Below are positions 28,812 to 37,248 of a stretch of 64,000 bases of DNA, one piece after another (the stretch's first letter is position 1; each line of letters opens with the position of its first letter). Position numbers and translations under genes: made by a program. Source of the stretch: Magnetococcales bacterium (GTDB lineage Bacteria > Pseudomonadota > Magnetococcia > Magnetococcales > DC0425bin3); contig JADGCJ010000001.1 of assembly GCA_015229045.1 (NCBI GenBank), positions 62,001 through 126,000 of the forward strand. Reading direction: 5' to 3'. The notes under the pieces are model-generated. The model did not search any database, had not been told where the DNA came from, and saw nothing but the letters and a program-made list of their open reading frames with translations.

Positions 28812-30901
28812 GCTGAATCCTTGTTGGGCATCAGGTCGATGCGGACTTGTCCCACCAGGGGCGGGGTTCCTGGCAAACCGACGATCAAGGGGTTGATTTC
28901 GAGTTCACGGATGGCGGGAAAGTCGGTCGCCAGCTGGCTGAGACGTTGCAGGCTCTCGGCAATATCGTCAAGCCCTCTTTCGGAGCGGAGCTGGGAGAAG
29001 GAGCGGGTGTTTTTCAGCATCTGCATGGCTTCGCTGGCGGTGATGGGGGCCAGGTGAAAGCTGACATCCTGCATCACCTCGACCATGGAACCCCCGGCAC
29101 CAAACGTCAGCAATGGGCCAAAGACCGGATCGCGCAGCATGCCGATGACCACCCAGCGGCCAGTGGGGAGGGTTTGTTCCACTGTCATGCCATCCAGTCG
29201 GATGGTGGGAAAGCGGCGTTGAAAGCGCAAGGTGAGCAGATCGAAGGCGTCCCGTACCTCGTCCGGATTGCGCAGTCCTTTTCGGAAGGTATCGGTCGTC
29301 GAACTGGCAGGCATGTCGGCGGCGGCCACGGTCAGCGTGACCGGATAGCCGATGCGTTCGGCCCACTCGATGGCGGTTTCGGCATCCTCGACCGTGTGGG
29401 CAATCGGGATGAAAAAACCATAGGCCGCCAGGACCTCGCGTGCCTTCACGCCGAGAATTCTTGCCTGGTTGGCGCGTTGATGGCGGCTGATGATGCGTTT
29501 GACCCGGGTTTGATTGACGGAAAAATGGGTGACGACCCGGGGTGGACGCCGTCGCCAGGCGTGATGGTGGCGCATGGCGGCAAGCGCGACGATGGCCCGG
29601 GAGGGAATGGTGTAGAGGGGCAGGTTGGCATCCAGCAGAATACGGCGGTCGATGCCCAGGGAGGATATGGCCCCCATGAGGACGACCAGGACGGGCTTTT
29701 TGTTGTTGGGATCGCTGTGCAGACGACGGGCGATCTCTTCGAGGGGGGTCGCCGCCAGGGGGGCGACGATGACTACCACGGCATCGACGTTGGGGTCGAC
29801 CAGAAGCGCATCCAGGGTGGCGGCGTAGCTTTCGGGATCGGCGGCGGCGCCCAGGTCCAGCGGAACCCCGGGATGGGGTGGCAGAGGCAAATGCTTTTCC
29901 AGAATGGCCAGGGTGGCGGGTGTCGGTTCAGCCACGGTCAGGCCGACGGTATCCATGGTATCGGCGGTCATGACGGCCAGACCACCGGCGTTGGTGAGAA
30001 CGGCCACCCGTTCGCCTGTGGGGAGGGGTTGTCGGGCCAGGGCCATGGTAAAATCGAGGAGCTGCTCGAAGGTATGGGCGCGTATCGCTCCGACGCGCCG
30101 GAAGGCCGCGCCATAGGCCAGATCCACGCCGGGGAAACCGCCCGTATGAAAGGCCGCCGCCCGTCGACCCGCCGGGGTGATGCCCACCTTCATGACGATC
30201 ACGGGCTTGATCGAAGCGGCCTCCTCGGCAGCTTTGAGAAATTTGGGTCCATCGCTGATGGTCTCCAGAAAGCAGACGATGACCCGGGTCTCCGGATCCT
30301 TGGCGAGCAGTTCGAGAAAATTGGCTTCGTCCAGGTCGGCCTTGTTGCCGATGCCGGCCAGCTTGGACATGCCAATCCGCATGTAGGCCATCCAGCCCAG
30401 CAGGGCACCGCACACCGCCCCTGATTGGGAGATCACCGACACGCCGCCTGTCGGGGGAAGGGGACCGTCATAGATGGTGGCGTTGAACTGGCGTACCCGG
30501 TTGATCAACCCCAGGCAGTTGGGTCCGAGGAGCAGGACACCGGCATGGCGGCACATGTCGGCGATGCGACTTTGGGCCACGGCGCCCTCGGGGCCGGCCT
30601 CCCGGAAGCCGGCGGTCACCAGGATCACCCCTTTGACCTGGGCCTGGATGGCTTGCCGTACCGCTGCCTCTGCCTCGATTTGCGGCGATACCACGACAGC
30701 CAGATCGACCTCTTTCACCCCGTCGAGGTTTTTCTGGCACGGAATGCCGCGAATGTCCGGTATGTCGGGATGGACAAGATGGATCTTTCCGCCAAAGCCG
30801 CCGCGCAGCAGGTTGTCGAGAATCTGGCCGCCCGTCTGGCCAGGATCGGCAGAGAAACCCAGTATGGCGACGCCACGGGGATCGAAGAGGGTTTTTAACA
30901 C
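28808..30901 (-). CDS. NDP-forming acyl-CoA synthetase (alpha-beta fusion)
   Basis: A 697-aa protein like ADP-forming acetyl-CoA synthetase. It has an N-terminal CoA-binding Rossmann domain (FDPRGVAILGFSADPGQTGG), a ligase domain with GPNCLGLINR and SQSGAVCGALLGW, the phosphohistidine loop AAFHTGGFPGVD, and an ATP-grasp C-terminal part (KAREVLAAYGF, EVMQDVSFHLAPIT, ELEINPLIVG). The usual loop is HTGALAG; HTGGFPG keeps the His. No GNAT domain is attached; that domain is instead on the next gene, although Pat-type acetyltransferases carry both. It interconverts acyl-CoA and acid plus ATP. It starts 18 bp after the five-heme cytochrome. Confidence 0.93.
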   Translation of the reverse strand: MLKTLFDPRGVAILGFSADPGQTGGQILDNLLRGGFGGKIHLVHPDIPDIRGIPCQKNLDGVKEVDLAVVVSPQIEAEAAVRQAIQAQVKGVILVTAGFREAGPEGAVAQSRIADMCRHAGVLLLGPNCLGLINRVRQFNATIYDGPLPPTGGVSVISQSGAVCGALLGWMAYMRIGMSKLAGIGNKADLDEANFLELLAKDPETRVIVCFLETISDGPKFLKAAEEAASIKPVIVMKVGITPAGRRAAAFHTGGFPGVDLAYGAAFRRVGAIRAHTFEQLLDFTMALARQPLPTGERVAVLTNAGGLAVMTADTMDTVGLTVAEPTPATLAILEKHLPLPPHPGVPLDLGAAADPESYAATLDALLVDPNVDAVVVIVAPLAATPLEEIARRLHSDPNNKKPVLVVLMGAISSLGIDRRILLDANLPLYTIPSRAIVALAAMRHHHAWRRRPPRVVTHFSVNQTRVKRIISRHQRANQARILGVKAREVLAAYGFFIPIAHTVEDAETAIEWAERIGYPVTLTVAAADMPASSTTDTFRKGLRNPDEVRDAFDLLTLRFQRRFPTIRLDGMTVEQTLPTGRWVVIGMLRDPVFGPLLTFGAGGSMVEVMQDVSFHLAPITASEAMQMLKNTRSFSQLRSERGLDDIAESLQRLSQLATDFPAIRELEINPLIVGLPGTPPLVGQVRIDLMPNKDSA

Positions 30902-30919
30902 AGTCTCATCTCTGTCATG

Positions 30920-32092
30920 TCAACTCCCCCCGGAAAGGTCAAACCGTTCGTGGAAAATGGAGTAGGAAACGGGAGCGGTGTTCTCATAGTTGATGTGTTT
31001 GCGGCGTGTTTCATCCAGCAGGTGGTAGCGGACGGTGACATCCAGGGCTGTGCCACGCGGGGAGATGCCATTTTTCGGCAGTTCGTAGATGAATTCGCGC
31101 GGCACCCTGGTCGAGAGGCGGTTGTCCCACAGCTCCAGGATGATGGGACGCCGCAGAATGGTGCGTTGAATTTTATGAATTTTTTCGTGCATGACCACTT
31201 CGTGTTCGTCCAGCAGACGAAACTCCAGGGTGAGCAGGCGATCCGGTTTGCCTGTGGGCAGGCGATGGTCGGCGCCGACATTGGTCAGGGTGAAGACAAA
31301 TTGCGATTTGCCATCCACCTCTTCGCGGCGATGGTCCACCTTCAGGGCGCGTGCCACCTGGGGTGGATGGTGTCCCCCCTGGAACAGATGGCGTCCTCCC
31401 TGCCGCAAGGGAGCGTTGTTGACCATGGGGCGGGTCACGTTGGGCAGGTGGCAGCCGACGCAATCGGACTCCTTGTCTCCCTGGCGAACCTCTTCCACGG
31501 TTCCGCAGGCAGGGACGCGATAGAGTGTGTCCCAGCGATTGGTCGAGACGACATGGCAATTCCGGCAGGGACTCGTGCCCGAGAGAAAACCAGGATCCAC
31601 CTTGACCGGATGCGGTGCTTGTTCGGAGGCATGGGGACCGATGATGATGCCCTTCCTGACGTGACAAACGGCACATGTCACCCCCTCGTCCCGCAACTGG
31701 GGATCGAAGTCGGGGTTGGCAGCCAAAACCGGCTCCGTCTTCTCCTTGTCACGACGGCTGATGTCCACATGCTCCTTCTGATTTTTCAGAGGAACATGAC
31801 AACCCAGGCAGGCAAAGGGACGCTTTTCAAAATTCCACTCGGCCTGGAAATACTCATCGGTCCAGGAGCGGGCGTGCATGCTCTCCGACCACTCCCGGAA
31901 AATCTCCTCGTGGCATGACCCGCAGTGCCGGGCACTGAGAGAGGTGACTCCCTTGGGCACGACTGTGTCGATGGACCAAGAAAATTTATCCTCATCAACA
32001 AAGAGATGGGTTGGTTTTACGATATTCCATAGCAGCAAGGGCAGGGCAATCGCCAAAAAGATCCATATAAGGTGTCTGCGACGCAAGGTCAT
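30920..32092 (-). CDS. Five-heme c-type cytochrome, membrane-anchored
   Basis: A 390-aa protein with an N-terminal membrane anchor (RHLIWIFLAIALPLLLW, residues 6-22) and five CxxCH heme motifs: CGSCH (57), CLGCH (95), CAVCH (140), CRNCH (176) and CVGCH (211). The region after the hemes carries NVGADHRLPTGKPDRL, a motif seen in multiheme cytochromes of the c554 group. It would face the periplasm and carry electrons. The ATG at 32092 starts the anchor; a TTG six codons upstream is less likely. It is the first gene of a minus-strand run with the acyl-CoA synthetase and acetyl-CoA hydrolase. The electron partner is not apparent. Confidence 0.92.
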   Translation of the reverse strand: MTLRRRHLIWIFLAIALPLLLWNIVKPTHLFVDEDKFSWSIDTVVPKGVTSLSARHCGSCHEEIFREWSESMHARSWTDEYFQAEWNFEKRPFACLGCHVPLKNQKEHVDISRRDKEKTEPVLAANPDFDPQLRDEGVTCAVCHVRKGIIIGPHASEQAPHPVKVDPGFLSGTSPCRNCHVVSTNRWDTLYRVPACGTVEEVRQGDKESDCVGCHLPNVTRPMVNNAPLRQGGRHLFQGGHHPPQVARALKVDHRREEVDGKSQFVFTLTNVGADHRLPTGKPDRLLTLEFRLLDEHEVVMHEKIHKIQRTILRRPIILELWDNRLSTRVPREFIYELPKNGISPRGTALDVTVRYHLLDETRRKHINYENTAPVSYSIFHERFDLSGGS

Positions 32093-32204
32093 GTCATGAT
32101 CCAGATGCAATATCCTGACTCGGAGGCTCCTCGAGTTTGCAAGCCCGACCAGGGAATGTAACAGGTTCGCGGGTACGCCTCCAAGACAAATTTGTCGCCC
32201 GACA

Positions 32205-32415
32205 GGGCAATCGCATTTGAAATTGGCATGCTTGAAAAATCGGACCTTAAACTGCGTTTATTTTGAAATACGTCGTTTTTTTGTGATCGGGAAAAAGGGG
32301 TGACATGAAAGACTTTATTGGGGCTCCGCCCCAAACCCTGCAAGGGCTCTGCCCTTGACCCGCCAGGGAGCCAGCCCCCTGAACCCCGATTCGTTGCCAG
32401 ATGCTGAATAGTTAC
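32205..32415 (-). repeat. Family A repeat, long form, copy 7 (inverted)
   Basis: It comprises the flank GGGCAATCGCATTTGAAATTGG..., TTATTTTGAAATACGTCG, GATCGGGAAAAAGGGGTGACATGAAAGAC and the hairpin core GGGGCTCCGCCCC, CAAGGGCTCTGCCCTTG, CCAGGGAGCCAGCCCCCTG, ending in GCTGAATAGTTAC. The whole stretch is repeated in inverse orientation at 58032-58250, so the element is about 210-220 bp. Confidence 0.85.
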
Positions 32416-32508
32416 GAAAACTTGTTGCAAGGGACTTTCATCCCCTGCAAGATCACAGGGAGTGGTGACGGAGGCAAGCAATCGATACGGTGGATGTGGT
32501 CGGGTTCC

Positions 32509-33999
32509 ATGACAGACCTCGCGCACACTTTTTTCAGACTGATGGCGGGCCTGGTCCTGGCTTTGGCGTGGCACCTCGCAGGCGGAGTCAACCCCGTTTG
32601 GGCTGCGGGGACGACGGAGATGGAAAAGGGGATCGCTGCCCAAAAGAGAGGCCAGTTCGACGAGGCTGAGGCCTTTTATACTGCCGCTCTGGTCGCCAGG
32701 GATCTTCCCCGGGAGGCCGAAGCGGAAGCCCACGCCAACCTGTGCCTGGTCCGTCTGGAGTTGGGACAACGCCACAAGGACAAGAAAAAGTTTGCCGCCG
32801 GGTTCGAGGATTGCAATCGGGCGGTGTTGTTGAAGCCCGATCTGGCCAATGCCTATCTGTTTCGTGGCAATGGTCGTCTGGCCACGGATCAGGTGGCACT
32901 GGCCAGCGAAGATTTCAAGGTGGCCATGGCCTTGATGCCCAAAGATCCCCTGCCGGTCTATTTTCGGGCGCGGGCGATGGTTCGTCTTGGCAAGACGACG
33001 GAAGCCATCAAAGACCTCGATACCGTCCTGAAGATGCGCGCTCATTTTCCTCCCGCCCTTCTGGAACGCGGCGTGTTGTACCAGCAAAAAGGTGACATGC
33101 AACGTGCCTTGCATGATTTTTCCCTGGCCATTGAACACGATCCAAATCTCTACGATGCCTATTTCCTGCGGGCGGAGGTGCAGGGGAGGCTGGGAAACAC
33201 TCAAGAAGCCTTGGCCGATATTGATCAGGCCCTGCTGCTGCGTCCGGACAATCCGCTGGCCATTTTCCGCCGCGGATTGTTTTCCATAGCTTTGGGAGAG
33301 GTCGAGACCGGCATTGCTGCATTTGAACAGGCCCGACGTCTGTCTCCCGAGGATCCACAAATTCCTGTGGGCCTGGGTTTTGCCCGATTCATCCAGGGGC
33401 GTTACGCCATGGCCGGAGAGGCGTTTGCACAGGCTCTTGCCCTGGCACCTGATGACCCCTTCATCCGTCTTTGGCTCGCCCTCGCCAGGTTGAAACATCG
33501 TGGTGCGACCGCCTCGTCGAACGATGACGAAGGAATCGGGACAGGCGACCTGGAACAGTGGCCCAATCCCTTGCTGGCCATGGTGTTGGGAACCCTTGCC
33601 CCTGAGGCCGTTGTGCGTCGCGCTGAAAAAAGAGAGAAAACCGGCAGGGAGATGGCCATGGCGGAGGCCTTTTTTTTCATCGGCCAATACCATCTGTTGC
33701 GTGGCAATGTGGGAGAAGCGAAAAAATGGTTACGTAAAAACATTGAGTTGGATACCAAGGATCCTCTATTGACTGCGATCACCAACAGGGAGCTCAATCG
33801 TCTCTCTGTCATGGTCTCGTCGATTTCTGGAGATACCGAGTCAGGCATCCCTGTTTTGCCAGAGAAGCCCCTCCCTTCCGAGGTTGCATCGTCGCCCGGG
33901 GGCACATCCTCTGCGCCCCTGCAGCCGTTCTGGCCCAAACCCAAACCCTTGTCGATCAACCAACAGGCGACATCCAAGGTAACGCACGTTGCCGAATGA
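32509..33999 (+). CDS. TPR-repeat protein with signal peptide
   Basis: A 496-aa protein with a signal peptide (MTDLAHTFFRLMAGLVLALAWHLAGGVNPVWA). At least eight tetratricopeptide repeats follow, with the usual W/L-x2-L/G/A-x-A-x-P pattern (FEDCNRAVLLKPDLANAYLFRG, ALHDFSLAIEHDPNLYDAYFLRA, ALADIDQALLLRPDNPLAIFRRG). The C-terminal tail is Pro/Ser-rich. TPRs act as protein-binding scaffolds; a periplasmic location is inferred. The open frame extends back to 32401 into a family A repeat, but ATG 32509 begins the signal peptide. No operon partner is obvious. Confidence 0.88.
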   Translation: MTDLAHTFFRLMAGLVLALAWHLAGGVNPVWAAGTTEMEKGIAAQKRGQFDEAEAFYTAALVARDLPREAEAEAHANLCLVRLELGQRHKDKKKFAAGFEDCNRAVLLKPDLANAYLFRGNGRLATDQVALASEDFKVAMALMPKDPLPVYFRARAMVRLGKTTEAIKDLDTVLKMRAHFPPALLERGVLYQQKGDMQRALHDFSLAIEHDPNLYDAYFLRAEVQGRLGNTQEALADIDQALLLRPDNPLAIFRRGLFSIALGEVETGIAAFEQARRLSPEDPQIPVGLGFARFIQGRYAMAGEAFAQALALAPDDPFIRLWLALARLKHRGATASSNDDEGIGTGDLEQWPNPLLAMVLGTLAPEAVVRRAEKREKTGREMAMAEAFFFIGQYHLLRGNVGEAKKWLRKNIELDTKDPLLTAITNRELNRLSVMVSSISGDTESGIPVLPEKPLPSEVASSPGGTSSAPLQPFWPKPKPLSINQQATSKVTHVAE

Positions 34000-34263
34000 T
34001 CGGCACCCTTGTTTCAGGCCCGTACTCTGTCTCGGAAACGCATCGAACAAGGTGCTTTTGCCAGGAAGAACCAATCTGGTCACCGGGGTGTTTCAAGGTG
34101 GCTGGCGGTAATGATCTGCTTGAATTTATATCCATTCTTGTCGATTTTTCAGAGGTGATACTCTTTTTACTTGCATCATGACGCAAGAATCCCCACGATC
34201 GTCCGTTGTTGGTGAGTCGGTTCGACTTTGACGAAAACGGATCAAGCGTGGGTGGGGATGACC

Positions 34264-36936
34264 ATGACCAAGGAAAAAGTCCTGCAACAACAAGAAGAAG
34301 AGATGGAAACCCAGGAGTGGCGGGAGTCCCTGGAGCATGTCCTGCAACACGAAGGGGCTGAACGGGTGACCGACCTGTTGCGCGAACTGCACAACCATGC
34401 CCACAGGCTGGGCATCAGGATTCCGTTTTCCGCCAACACCCCCTACATGAACACCATCCCCCCTGCCGAGCAGCACCCCTACCCGGGCAGTCGGGAAATG
34501 GAACGCCGCATCAAAAGCCTGATCCGCTGGAATGCCATGGCCATGGTTGTCCGGGCCAACCAGCAGGAAGTCGGCATCGGTGGACACATCTCCACTTTTG
34601 CCTCGGCGGCCACTCTCTATGAGGTGGGTTTCAACCATTTTTTTCGTGGACCTGAAGCGGCATGCGGCGGCGATCTGGTGTTTTTCCAGGGACACGCCTC
34701 GCCCGGCATTTATGCCCGCGCCTACCTCGAAGGGCGCCTGACCGAAAGGGATTTGTCCCATTTTCGCAAGGAGCTGGCCGATGGCGGCGGTCTCTCTTCT
34801 TATCCGCACCCCTGGCTGATGCCGAACTTTTGGCAGGTGCCGACCGTCTCCATGGGACTCGGTCCCATCATGGCCATCTATCAGGCGCGTTTTTTACGTT
34901 ATCTCGAAGATCGGGGGTTGCGTCCCCCTACCGATGCCAAAATCTGGGCCTTCTTAGGCGACGGCGAGACCGACGAGCCGGAGTCCCTGGGCGCCATCTC
35001 CCTGGCTGCGCGGGAACATCTGGACAACCTGGTCTTCGTCATCAACTGCAACCTGCAACGCCTGGATGGCCCGGTGCGCGGCAACGGCCAGATCATCCAG
35101 GAGCTGGAAGCGGACTTCCGGGGTGCCGGATGGAACGTGATCAAGGTGATCTGGGGCGAGGATTGGGATCCCCTGTTTGAAAAGGATCATGAAGGGCTGC
35201 TCGCTCGCCGCCTGGCCGAACTCGTGGATGGCGAGTATCAGAAGTTATCGATCGAAGGCGGTGCCTACGTGCGCCAGCAGGTGTTCGGCAAATATCCGCA
35301 GCTGCTGGATCTGGTTTCGCACCACTCCGATGAACAGCTGCACCGCATGCGGCGTGGCGGCCACGACCCGGAGAAGGTCTATGCGGCCTATCATGCGGCG
35401 ACCCATCATCGCGGTGCCCCTTCGGTCATCCTGGCCATGACCATCAAAGGCTACGGCCTGGGGGCGGCGGGTGAAGGGTTGAATATCACCCATCAACAGA
35501 AAAAAATGACCGGGGAGGAGCTGCGCGCTTTCCGCTCACGCTTCGGCATCCCGTTGTCGGACGAAGAGGTCTCCCAGATGCCCTTCTTTCGTCCCACCGA
35601 GGGGAGCGAAGAGATGCGCTACCTCCAGGAGCAACGGCGCAAACTGGGCGGCTATCTTCCCAGCCGCAAGATCAAGGCCGACCCCATTCAGCTCCCCGCC
35701 GAGGATATTTTCCATGAGTTTGACGCAGGCTCCGGTGAACGGGAACTCTCCACCACCATGGTGTTCGTGCGTCTGCTGACCCGTCTGCTCAAGGATCCTG
35801 CCATCGGGCGTCTGGTGGTGCCCATCGTGCCTGACGAGGCGCGTACCTTTGGCATGGAGGCCCTCTTCCGGCAGTGCGGCATCTACTCCCATCCGGGGCA
35901 GCTCTACGAGCCGGTCGATTCCAAAAGTCTCCTCTATTACAAAGAGGCCCGCGATGGCCAGATTCTGGAGGAGGGGATCACCGAGGCGGGCGGTTTAAGC
36001 TCCTTCATCGCTGCCGGTACCGCCTATGCCAACCATGGGGTGAACACGATTCCCTTTTTTGTCTACTACTCCATGTTTGGCCTTCAGCGGGTCGGGGATT
36101 TGATCTGGGCCGCCGCCGACATGCGTGCACGCGGGTTTCTGTTTGGCGGTACCGCCGGTCGTACCACCCTGGCTGGCGAAGGGTTGCAACACCAGGATGG
36201 GCAGAGTCACCTGCTTGCCCTGCCCGTGCCGACCCTGATGACCTACGACCCGGCCTATGCCTACGAAGTGGCCCTCATCATCAAGGATGGGCTGCGGCGC
36301 ATGTATGTCGATCAGGAGGATATTTTCTACTACATCACCATCATGAATGAAAATTATGTTCATCCCCCTATGCCGGAAGGGGTCGAAGAGGGTGTCTTGA
36401 AGGGGATCTATCTTTTGGAAGGGACGACGGCCCCTGCGCATTGGCCACGGGTGCAGCTTTTCGGCAGTGGCGCCATTCTCAACGAAGTGGTCAAGGCCAG
36501 GGAGATGCTCGCCCAGTACGAAGTGGCCGCCGAGGTGTGGAGCGTGACCAGTTACAAGGAGTTGCGCCGGGACGCCCTGGAGGTGGAGCGCTGGAACATG
36601 CTCAACCCGGGCATTGAACCCCTGCAACCCTATCTGGTCCAGAGTCTGAAGGGGCGTCGTGGTCCCTTTGTCGCGGCTAGCGACTATGTCAAGGCCCTGC
36701 CGGATCTGATCGCCAAGTGGCTGCCGGGGCCTCTGACCTCTCTGGGCACGGATGGTTTTGGTCGCAGCGAAACCCGCTCGACCCTGCGAGATTTCTTTGA
36801 GGTGGATCGTCGTTATGTCACGCTTGCCGCTTTGAGCCAGTTGCATCGCCTGGAGTTGTTGCCGGTCGCCGTGGTGCAACGCGCCATCCAGGAGCTGGAG
36901 ATCGATCCCGAGCGCATCAACCCGTCGCGCCGTTGA
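34264..36936 (+). CDS. aceE: Pyruvate dehydrogenase E1 component (homodimeric)
   Basis: An 890-aa thiamine-diphosphate enzyme, close to the length of E. coli AceE (887). The ThDP/Mg motif GDGETDEPES and ...NCNLQRLDGPVRGN are visible, plus GEGLNITHQQKK, MEALFRQCGIY and EEGITEAGGLSSFIAAGTAYA. It decarboxylates pyruvate and passes the acetyl group to the E2 lipoyl domain. ATG 34264 is six nucleotides after GGTGGGG; ATG 34258 and a TTG at 34228 are alternatives. No aceF or lpd gene follows, so E2 and E3 lie elsewhere. Confidence 0.96.
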   Translation: MTKEKVLQQQEEEMETQEWRESLEHVLQHEGAERVTDLLRELHNHAHRLGIRIPFSANTPYMNTIPPAEQHPYPGSREMERRIKSLIRWNAMAMVVRANQQEVGIGGHISTFASAATLYEVGFNHFFRGPEAACGGDLVFFQGHASPGIYARAYLEGRLTERDLSHFRKELADGGGLSSYPHPWLMPNFWQVPTVSMGLGPIMAIYQARFLRYLEDRGLRPPTDAKIWAFLGDGETDEPESLGAISLAAREHLDNLVFVINCNLQRLDGPVRGNGQIIQELEADFRGAGWNVIKVIWGEDWDPLFEKDHEGLLARRLAELVDGEYQKLSIEGGAYVRQQVFGKYPQLLDLVSHHSDEQLHRMRRGGHDPEKVYAAYHAATHHRGAPSVILAMTIKGYGLGAAGEGLNITHQQKKMTGEELRAFRSRFGIPLSDEEVSQMPFFRPTEGSEEMRYLQEQRRKLGGYLPSRKIKADPIQLPAEDIFHEFDAGSGERELSTTMVFVRLLTRLLKDPAIGRLVVPIVPDEARTFGMEALFRQCGIYSHPGQLYEPVDSKSLLYYKEARDGQILEEGITEAGGLSSFIAAGTAYANHGVNTIPFFVYYSMFGLQRVGDLIWAAADMRARGFLFGGTAGRTTLAGEGLQHQDGQSHLLALPVPTLMTYDPAYAYEVALIIKDGLRRMYVDQEDIFYYITIMNENYVHPPMPEGVEEGVLKGIYLLEGTTAPAHWPRVQLFGSGAILNEVVKAREMLAQYEVAAEVWSVTSYKELRRDALEVERWNMLNPGIEPLQPYLVQSLKGRRGPFVAASDYVKALPDLIAKWLPGPLTSLGTDGFGRSETRSTLRDFFEVDRRYVTLAALSQLHRLELLPVAVVQRAIQELEIDPERINPSRR

Positions 36937-36992
36937 CGGGGCATGTTGGCGCCGATGGCGCATGGGCCACAATCTGGTGTGAGGAGATTTGG

Positions 36993-37211
36993 ATGCGTTA
37001 CCCGATGGGCTTGACGAAGCTGATGAGCTTGCTGGTTTTTGCCGCAGGTTTGAGCGGCTGCGCCGTGATGGCGGTGACGGATGCAGCGGTCACCGTGGCC
37101 TCGACGGCGGTTGGTGCCGGGGCCAAGGTGGTGGGCACGACGGTGGATGTGGCCACCAGCGGTGTCAAGGCGCTGACCCGATCCTCCGACGATGAGAAAA
37201 AGAAGGAGTAG
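36993..37211 (+). CDS. Small lipoprotein
   Basis: A 72-aa lipoprotein with signal peptide and lipobox (MSLLVFAAGLSGC, Cys near residue 19). An Ala/Val/Thr/Gly-rich low-complexity segment and the terminal DDEKKKE follow. It resembles short proteobacterial lipoproteins of the VTVASTAVGAGAKVVGTTVDVA type, whose role is unknown. GAGGAG at 36981 precedes ATG 36993 at good spacing. It lies downstream of aceE and converges on the polyferredoxin gene. Confidence 0.85.
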   Translation: MRYPMGLTKLMSLLVFAAGLSGCAVMAVTDAAVTVASTAVGAGAKVVGTTVDVATSGVKALTRSSDDEKKKE

Positions 37212-37248
37212 ACACGGGCGACCTCGGTTGGGCGGGTCTGCTTCTGAT

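Noticed and set aside
28847..30424. Plus-strand open frame of 525 codons, rich in Gly, Asp and His
   Set aside because: Shadow of the acyl-CoA synthetase gene on the minus strand.
32089..33693. Minus-strand frame of 534 codons opposite the TPR gene
   Set aside because: The plus-strand TPR protein has a signal peptide and repeated TPR motifs; the minus frame has none and runs through a family A repeat.
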